From: Thermohalobaculum sp039033215
Lineage (GTDB): Bacteria; Pseudomonadota; Alphaproteobacteria; Rhodobacterales; Rhodobacteraceae
Assembly: GCA_039033215.1 (NCBI GenBank)
Contig: JBCCDA010000061.1
Location: 1 to 26,193, forward strand
DNA: 26,193 nt
Direction of reading: 5' to 3'
Every line of letters begins with the position of its first letter. The stretch's first letter is position 1. The position numbers and the translations under genes were made by a program. The notes below the pieces were generated by a model that ran no database searches, was not told where the DNA came from, and saw nothing but the letters and a program-made list of their open reading frames with translations. Below, one piece after another: positions 22,082 to 26,193 of this stretch.

Positions 22082-23600
22082 GCCATGCCCGGCTGTCCAT
22101 CGACAGGGCTGGAACGACGCGGGGGGTATCCTCAACAAGGGTGTCGGGGAAGGTCACCGGAAGCCGGATCCAGAAGAGAGCTCCCCCACCTGGCGCCTCG
22201 TCGACACCGATCTCTCCGCGGCAGAGCTCGACAATCTCACGGCAAATCGCCAAGCCAAGTCCTAGGCCGCCCTGTGGGCCGGACGATGATCTGTTTGCCC
22301 GGTTGAACTTCTCGAAGGCCTGATCGCGGACGCCTTCAGGCACGCCGGGTCCAGTGTCGGTCACTTCCACGCGCAGCCTGCTGTCTGCATCGAGTGAGAG
22401 AGAGAGCAGCACCCACCCCTCGGTTGTGAACTTGATTGCGTTCCCTATCAGGTTGCGCATGAGTTGCGCCAACCTGGGGCCATCGCACACCGCGATCTCA
22501 GGTAGCTCCTGATCGACCTCCAGCAAAAGCGTTAGACCCTTGTCCTGCGCGGGTGGACGCAACCCTTCGACCACCGAACGGGCGATCTTGCGAAGGTCCA
22601 CCTGAACGGGGTTCAGCTTCATCGCCCCAAGCTCTACGCTGGAGATGTCGAGCACGTCCTCGATCAGATGCAGCAGCGCAAAGCCCGAGTCGCGCAGGGC
22701 TTCCAACTGCCGGGCCTGGGCATCGGTCAGATCCGAACGCCTCAGAAGCTCGACGAGACCCATGATGCCGTTCATAGGCGTCCGCATCTCGTGGCTGAGG
22801 CTCGCCACGAACTCCGACTTCGCCCTGTCTGCCGATCTCGCTTTGTCGCGCGCCTCGCGAAGTTGCTGCTCGGTAAGCTGCATTGCCGTCACGTCGGTTG
22901 CGCTGATGTGGAAGGCTGGTGCGCCGGTGGCAGAATCCCGGCACCGCATGGCCTGGAAGTGATACCATCTGCTGCCAGTAACGGTCTGGACCTGCGCGGT
23001 CTCCCGGTGACTGCCTTCGGCAAGGACCTTCGCCAGGAACCGCGGACCTACCTCTAGATCAGCGAAGCCCGACCCGAACGTTCCATACTCTGGCCCCATC
23101 GCCGCCCGCAGCGCCCGGTTTGCGTAGAGCAATGTCCCACTAACGCTGTAGAGCGCCGTCATCACCTGGCTGTGCAGAAGCGCGTCCAGGCTGCGAACGG
23201 TCACGGGGTCGCGATCTTCCAGAGGGCGACCTTCCACCAGGGTCGCAGGCCCACCATCGGGGCGCGGGCACCAGCGGAAGGTGCATTCAACCAGTACTGG
23301 GACATCGTTGGGATACAGCGTCCAGCTTTCGCGGAAGACCCTATCGTGGTCTGCCTTCAAGTCGACGCAGTACTGTGACAACCGGGCTCTGACACTGCCC
23401 GACATCTCGGCCCGCAGGTCGCGGGCCGCCAGTTCCTCGATGCTGGCAGCATTCCAGAAATTCAGCCCTTCGGGGTTCGCCCAGTTGATTGAGAACGTAC
23501 TGAAGTCAAAGAGCCAGACGGCCAGGCTTTGCTGGCGGACAGCCGCTGCTGCCACCGCAGCCGCGTCCGCTTCTGACAATGCTCTCGACGACTCACTCAC
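22050..23600 (-). CDS. PAS-type sensor histidine kinase
   Basis: The 516-aa protein has no transmembrane segment. It begins with a PAS-like region (LAVWLFDFSTFSINWANPEG, residues ~25-125). A second PAS lies at ~140-240 (MTALYSVSGTLLYANRALRA). A coiled linker leads to the HisKA H-box FVASLSHEMRTPMNGIMGL (His270). The HATPase follows: N-box MRNLIGNAIKFT (~381), DTGPGVP (~415), FEKFNR and GGLGLGLAI (~444). No receiver domain follows, so it must pass phosphate to a separate regulator. GTG 23600 has AGAGGGGGCG upstream. A perfect CtrA box lies 44 nt before the start, suggesting cell-cycle or motility control. Confidence 0.93.
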   Translation of the reverse strand: MSESSRALSEADAAAVAAAAVRQQSLAVWLFDFSTFSINWANPEGLNFWNAASIEELAARDLRAEMSGSVRARLSQYCVDLKADHDRVFRESWTLYPNDVPVLVECTFRWCPRPDGGPATLVEGRPLEDRDPVTVRSLDALLHSQVMTALYSVSGTLLYANRALRAAMGPEYGTFGSGFADLEVGPRFLAKVLAEGSHRETAQVQTVTGSRWYHFQAMRCRDSATGAPAFHISATDVTAMQLTEQQLREARDKARSADRAKSEFVASLSHEMRTPMNGIMGLVELLRRSDLTDAQARQLEALRDSGFALLHLIEDVLDISSVELGAMKLNPVQVDLRKIARSVVEGLRPPAQDKGLTLLLEVDQELPEIAVCDGPRLAQLMRNLIGNAIKFTTEGWVLLSLSLDADSRLRVEVTDTGPGVPEGVRDQAFEKFNRANRSSSGPQGGLGLGLAICREIVELCRGEIGVDEAPGGGALFWIRLPVTFPDTLVEDTPRVVPALSMDSRAWLNSLDLSGSR

Positions 23601-23644
23601 GCGGTCCGCCCCCTCTATGGTGATGGGACGTTAGAGCGCGCGCG

Positions 23645-23660
23645 TTAACTTCCCGTTAAC
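23645..23660 (-). promoter_or_regulatory. CtrA box (TTAA-N7-TTAAC)
   Basis: TTAA (23645-23648), seven bases and TTAAC (23656-23660) fit the full CtrA consensus. The site is nearly palindromic, so the minus strand reads TTAA-N7-TTAAC as well. It lies 44 nt upstream of the kinase GTG and 11 nt from the azoR stop. It could be an activator or repressor site for the kinase. Confidence 0.65.
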
Positions 23661-23671
23661 GTCCTCTTCGC

Positions 23672-24250
23672 CTAGGCCGCCAGCGCATTGATGCGATCTG
23701 TTGCCCGCGCGATAGCCGCGTCCGGATCCGCCATCTGGCGGTCCGCCCCAATGACGGTAACGTCATGGATGCCGACGAAACCCAGCACATGACGCATATA
23801 GGGCGTCGCGAAGTCAATCTCGCTGTCAACTGGGGTACCGCCGGAAGCGATCACGACGATGGCACGTTTTCCCTCCAGCAGCCCCTCCGGCCCCGTTTCA
23901 GTGTACTTGAACGTCACGCGGGCGCGGGCGATCTGGTCGACCCACGCCTTCAGAGCGGCGGGAACGCCGAAGTTGTAGACCGGCACGCCGATCACCAGCG
24001 TATCCGCCGCCTTCAACTCTGCAACCATCGTATTGGAGGCGTCGAGTGCCGCGTTCTGTATATCGGTGCGCTCGGCAGGTTCAGTAAAGTTCGCGCCAAT
24101 CCACTCGGCGGTTATCAAATCGATTCCGTCTGCCAGATCCCGGGTCACGACTTCTGATGGGGCCAAACGCGCAATCACCTTGTCCGTCAGCGAGCGTGTG
24201 GTCGAGCCGTCGTGACGCATGCTCGCGTCGATTCGAAGTACCTTGGTCAT
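23672..24250 (-). CDS. azoR: FMN-dependent NADH-azoreductase
   Basis: The 192-aa flavodoxin-fold protein starts MTKVLRIDASMRHDGSTTRSL and contains the FMN-contact region VIGVPVYNFGVPAALKAWVDQI and the loop IVVIASGGTPVD. Azoreductases of the AzoR/AcpD group reduce quinones and azo dyes with NADH, protecting against thiol or quinone stress. GGAGGGACAG gives a strong ribosome site before ATG 24250. The open frame to 24556 is antisense to the regulator gene. It is divergent from the LysR gene, which is the likely local regulator. Confidence 0.94.
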   Translation of the reverse strand: MTKVLRIDASMRHDGSTTRSLTDKVIARLAPSEVVTRDLADGIDLITAEWIGANFTEPAERTDIQNAALDASNTMVAELKAADTLVIGVPVYNFGVPAALKAWVDQIARARVTFKYTETGPEGLLEGKRAIVVIASGGTPVDSEIDFATPYMRHVLGFVGIHDVTVIGADRQMADPDAAIARATDRINALAA

Positions 24251-24292
24251 CTGTCCCTCCAGGGTGCGTTGCTGTCGTCTGGCGGTTAGATA

Positions 24293-24329
24293 TTCTGCTT
24301 GCAGCCTCAACAAAGTGGCAGTAGCAGAA
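24293..24329. promoter_or_regulatory. Inverted repeat in the azoR–lysR intergenic region, probable LysR operator
   Basis: TTCTGCT (24293-24299) and AGCAGAA (24323-24329) are exact complements with starts 30 nt apart, about three helical turns. TTGCAG-N17-TAGCAG (24299-24327) is a plausible promoter for the LysR gene between the arms. This layout is typical of autoregulation with divergent control of the neighbour. Confidence 0.5.
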
Positions 24330-24358
24330 AGCGTCTTTCCACAAAACGGAACAATAGG

Positions 24359-25276
24359 ATGGACCGTTTCGAGACCTTGCGCGCCTTTGTTCAGGTGATC
24401 GAGAGCGGCAGTCTGACCCGGGCGGCGGATACTCTGGGCGTCGCCACCTCGGCAGTCAGCCGCCGATTGAAGGAACTGGAGGCGCATCTCGGCACACAGC
24501 TGATGCAGCGCACGACCCGGCAACTTCGCCTGACCGCAGCGGGAGAGAACTTCCACATCCGGGCGCAGGCCATCCTTCAGGCTTTGGAGGAGGCTGAGGC
24601 CGAAGCGGGACGGGAGGCACGCGCGCTCTCGGGCGTGTTGCGGATCGCGGCGCCGGTCAGTTTCGGGACCTCACAGCTCGGCCCGATCCTGATCGCATTT
24701 ACCGAAGCCAATCCCGACCTGACGCTGGATGTCGATTTTTCGGACCGAATGGTCGACCTCGTCGCCGAGGGGCATGATCTTGCCGTCAGGATTGGCAATC
24801 TCGAGGACAGCTCGCTGATCGCCCGCAGGATCACGGATATCCGAATGGTCGTCGCAGCGGCGCCAGCGTTTTGGGACAAGCATGGGCGCCCAGAGCGGCC
24901 GGAGGAGCTCGAGCAGCTACCCGCGCTCTGCTATACGGGCACCGACCGGCAGGACCGCTGGTCGTACACGACCCCTGATGGTCGGCCCGGCACGATGCAG
25001 GCAAGGGTCGCAATGCGCGCCACGAACGGCACCTTTCTGACGGACGCCGCGATTGCCGGTCGGGGAATCGTCATGCAGCCGAGCTTCATCGTCCATGAGG
25101 CCGTCGAGACAGGCGCGTTGGAGCCGGTGCTGTGCGACTATGCGTGGCCGCGGCTGACGATACAGGCCGTCTATCCGCAGACCCGGCATCTGAGCGCGCG
25201 GGCCCGGGCCTTCATCGATTTTCTGCGCTCGAGCATTGGCTCGCGCCCCTCTTGGGAAGGGTTTCTGGACCCGTAA
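24359..25276 (+). CDS. LysR-type transcriptional regulator
   Basis: The 305-aa protein has an N-terminal winged HTH (RFETLRAFVQVIESGSLTRA, ATSAVSRRLKELEAHLGTQL, residues ~1-60), then a linker helix and a periplasmic-binding-like effector domain (VLRIAAPVSFGTSQLGPIL, GHDLAVRIGNLEDSSLIARR, LTDAAIAGRGIVMQPSF). Of the CrgA/DsdC-like subgroup with 'RIAAP' and 'DLAVRIG' signatures, often linked to oxidoreductase genes. ATG 24359 is fixed by the HTH; no strong ribosome site is seen. It probably controls azoR and itself. The effector is unknown, with a quinone or electrophile a reasonable guess. Confidence 0.94.
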   Translation: MDRFETLRAFVQVIESGSLTRAADTLGVATSAVSRRLKELEAHLGTQLMQRTTRQLRLTAAGENFHIRAQAILQALEEAEAEAGREARALSGVLRIAAPVSFGTSQLGPILIAFTEANPDLTLDVDFSDRMVDLVAEGHDLAVRIGNLEDSSLIARRITDIRMVVAAAPAFWDKHGRPERPEELEQLPALCYTGTDRQDRWSYTTPDGRPGTMQARVAMRATNGTFLTDAAIAGRGIVMQPSFIVHEAVETGALEPVLCDYAWPRLTIQAVYPQTRHLSARARAFIDFLRSSIGSRPSWEGFLDP

Positions 25277-25350
25277 ACCAATAACGGAGAGCGACGTGGG
25301 ATCTGGTCAGGCAGCGCCTTCCCAAAAAACCGTTGCCTTGATGATCGTCG

Positions 25351-26193
25351 TTACTGAGGCACCCTCTTGAAGCGCCCGCCGGTTCCGCTCCCTGGTTGGC
25401 CGACACCTTTGAAGCCAGGCCGCCGCTCATCACCCGTGCCGCGAAAGACCGGGGTACCTCCACCAGTCGATGTCGCCACGGGTGCTCTTTTGTCTCGCTC
25501 GTACCAGTCCAGCACCTGGGAAATCCAACTCTGGGGATAGTTGTGATCTCCGTTGTGCAGAAGGTATTCGACACCCGACCCCGACTGACAGTGACGCCAT
25601 CGCTGCCGGGCGAAACCACCAACGGCGTCGGACACCGGCTGGGGTTCACACCCTGCCGTGCGAGCCAAGGTCCTGAGCGAGACCTCAAGCGGTGTCATCC
25701 TCGCGCCGCCTGACGTGAACAGTGCATCCTGCGCGAGCGGCACGATCGGATCGTTCTTGCCATGGGTATGGAGCATTCTGACCGGACCCGCGCAACGCCT
25801 CGGCATCGGGCCGAGATAGCCCGCAGCATGGGGCGCGTAGGCATTGGCAAGATCGGGGTGGTGGCAGGCCATCTCCCAGATCAGAAAACCGCCGCGCGAT
25901 TGTCCCGCAAGCACCAAACGGCGCCGGTCAACCTGATGCCGCTCGGCTGCGTGCTGGATGACCTGCTTGAGATAGGCAACCTCGTTACGCGCCTTTTGCC
26001 CCCGCTCGTGGCGCAAGAACCAGCCGGAATCGACGCCGTTGTGATACTCTAAGTCCAGCGCGATCGGAACGACCAGGGCATATCCACGGTCGGTGATCGC
26101 CCTGACCAATCGGTCATGTTCGATCACCCTGCGGCTGTTACCTGTCGATCCGTACAAATAGATGACCGCCGGGTATGGGCCCGCGCCCGGCGG
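25351..26193 (-). CDS. Alpha/beta hydrolase, PHB-depolymerase/dienelactone-hydrolase-like (5' end missing)
   Basis: The frame stays open to the window edge; the first visible residues are PPGAGPYPAVIYLYGSTGN, the oxyanion-strand region, so the N-terminus, including any signal peptide, is missing. Catalytic candidates are Ser in VLAGQSRGGFLIW, Asp in HTHGKNDPIVPL and His in NGDHNYPQSW. The Cys residues (AGCEPQ..., RHCQSG) could form a disulfide, as in secreted esterases. The C-terminal ~50 residues are Gly/Arg/Pro-rich and likely disordered. It converges with the LysR gene across 74 nt that contain no clear terminator. Confidence 0.85.
   Translation of the reverse strand, partial: PPGAGPYPAVIYLYGSTGNSRRVIEHDRLVRAITDRGYALVVPIALDLEYHNGVDSGWFLRHERGQKARNEVAYLKQVIQHAAERHQVDRRRLVLAGQSRGGFLIWEMACHHPDLANAYAPHAAGYLGPMPRRCAGPVRMLHTHGKNDPIVPLAQDALFTSGGARMTPLEVSLRTLARTAGCEPQPVSDAVGGFARQRWRHCQSGSGVEYLLHNGDHNYPQSWISQVLDWYERDKRAPVATSTGGGTPVFRGTGDERRPGFKGVGQPGSGTGGRFKRVPQ

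Overview
The window looks like chromosomal DNA of a GC-rich alphaproteobacterium, most likely Rhodobacterales/Rhodobacteraceae. The grounds are a SAM-II-type leader before metZ, a TauE/SafE–TIGR02186 gene pair, a SprA-related HEEAH protein, CtrA-type TTAA-N7-TTAAC boxes, and many GTG/TTG starts. No rRNA, tRNA, CRISPR array or transposase gene was seen. Both edge genes are cut by the window.

Layout. 1-2034 (+): the end of a 3-hydroxyisobutyrate-dehydrogenase-type reductase, then a membrane-anchored TPR protein. 2217-4481: an HSL-type esterase (-), a secreted DUF4864-type protein (+) and an outer-membrane-like protein (-). 4625-6736 (-): a tightly coupled operon of DinB-like protein, MaoC-like hydratase and secreted alpha/beta hydrolase. 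6993-10372: ndk (+), a polytopic GT-C-like membrane protein (+), a small anchored protein (-) and arfB (+).

10373-15701 is a visibly more AT-rich accessory block, almost all on the minus strand. It holds a single-pass membrane protein, a secreted protein with seven two-cysteine repeats, a DUF1611/DgcN-like enzyme translationally coupled to an alanine/ornithine-racemase-family enzyme, and a 54-aa ORF overlapping an Imm26-like protein. It is bordered by a palindrome-rich spacer on one side and a roughly 650-bp non-coding stretch on the other. I propose the DUF1611–racemase pair as a small D-amino-acid pathway.

15702-19715: a TauE/SafE exporter with its TIGR02186 partner (-), a SprA-like protein (+), a secreted TPR protein (-) and a small hypothetical gene (-). 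19818-22081 (+): a DnaA-box pair, a sigma70-like promoter and a SAM-II riboswitch leading to metZ, then a candidate THF-II (folE-motif) leader and folE. 22050-26193: a PAS-type histidine kinase with a CtrA box (-), azoR (-) divergent from a LysR regulator (+), and the start-truncated end of a secreted hydrolase (-).

The most unusual signal is a DNA element present twice, at 2084-2206 (-) and 7421-7557 (+). It starts 5-10 nt after a stop codon with GCGCCGGGAT, continues as five or six units of exactly 11 nt (GTATNNC...), then AAGTCGACG, and ends in an 11-13-bp perfect hairpin (CGGGCGCGTGG) at a fixed spacing. This looks like a dispersed 3'-UTR element.
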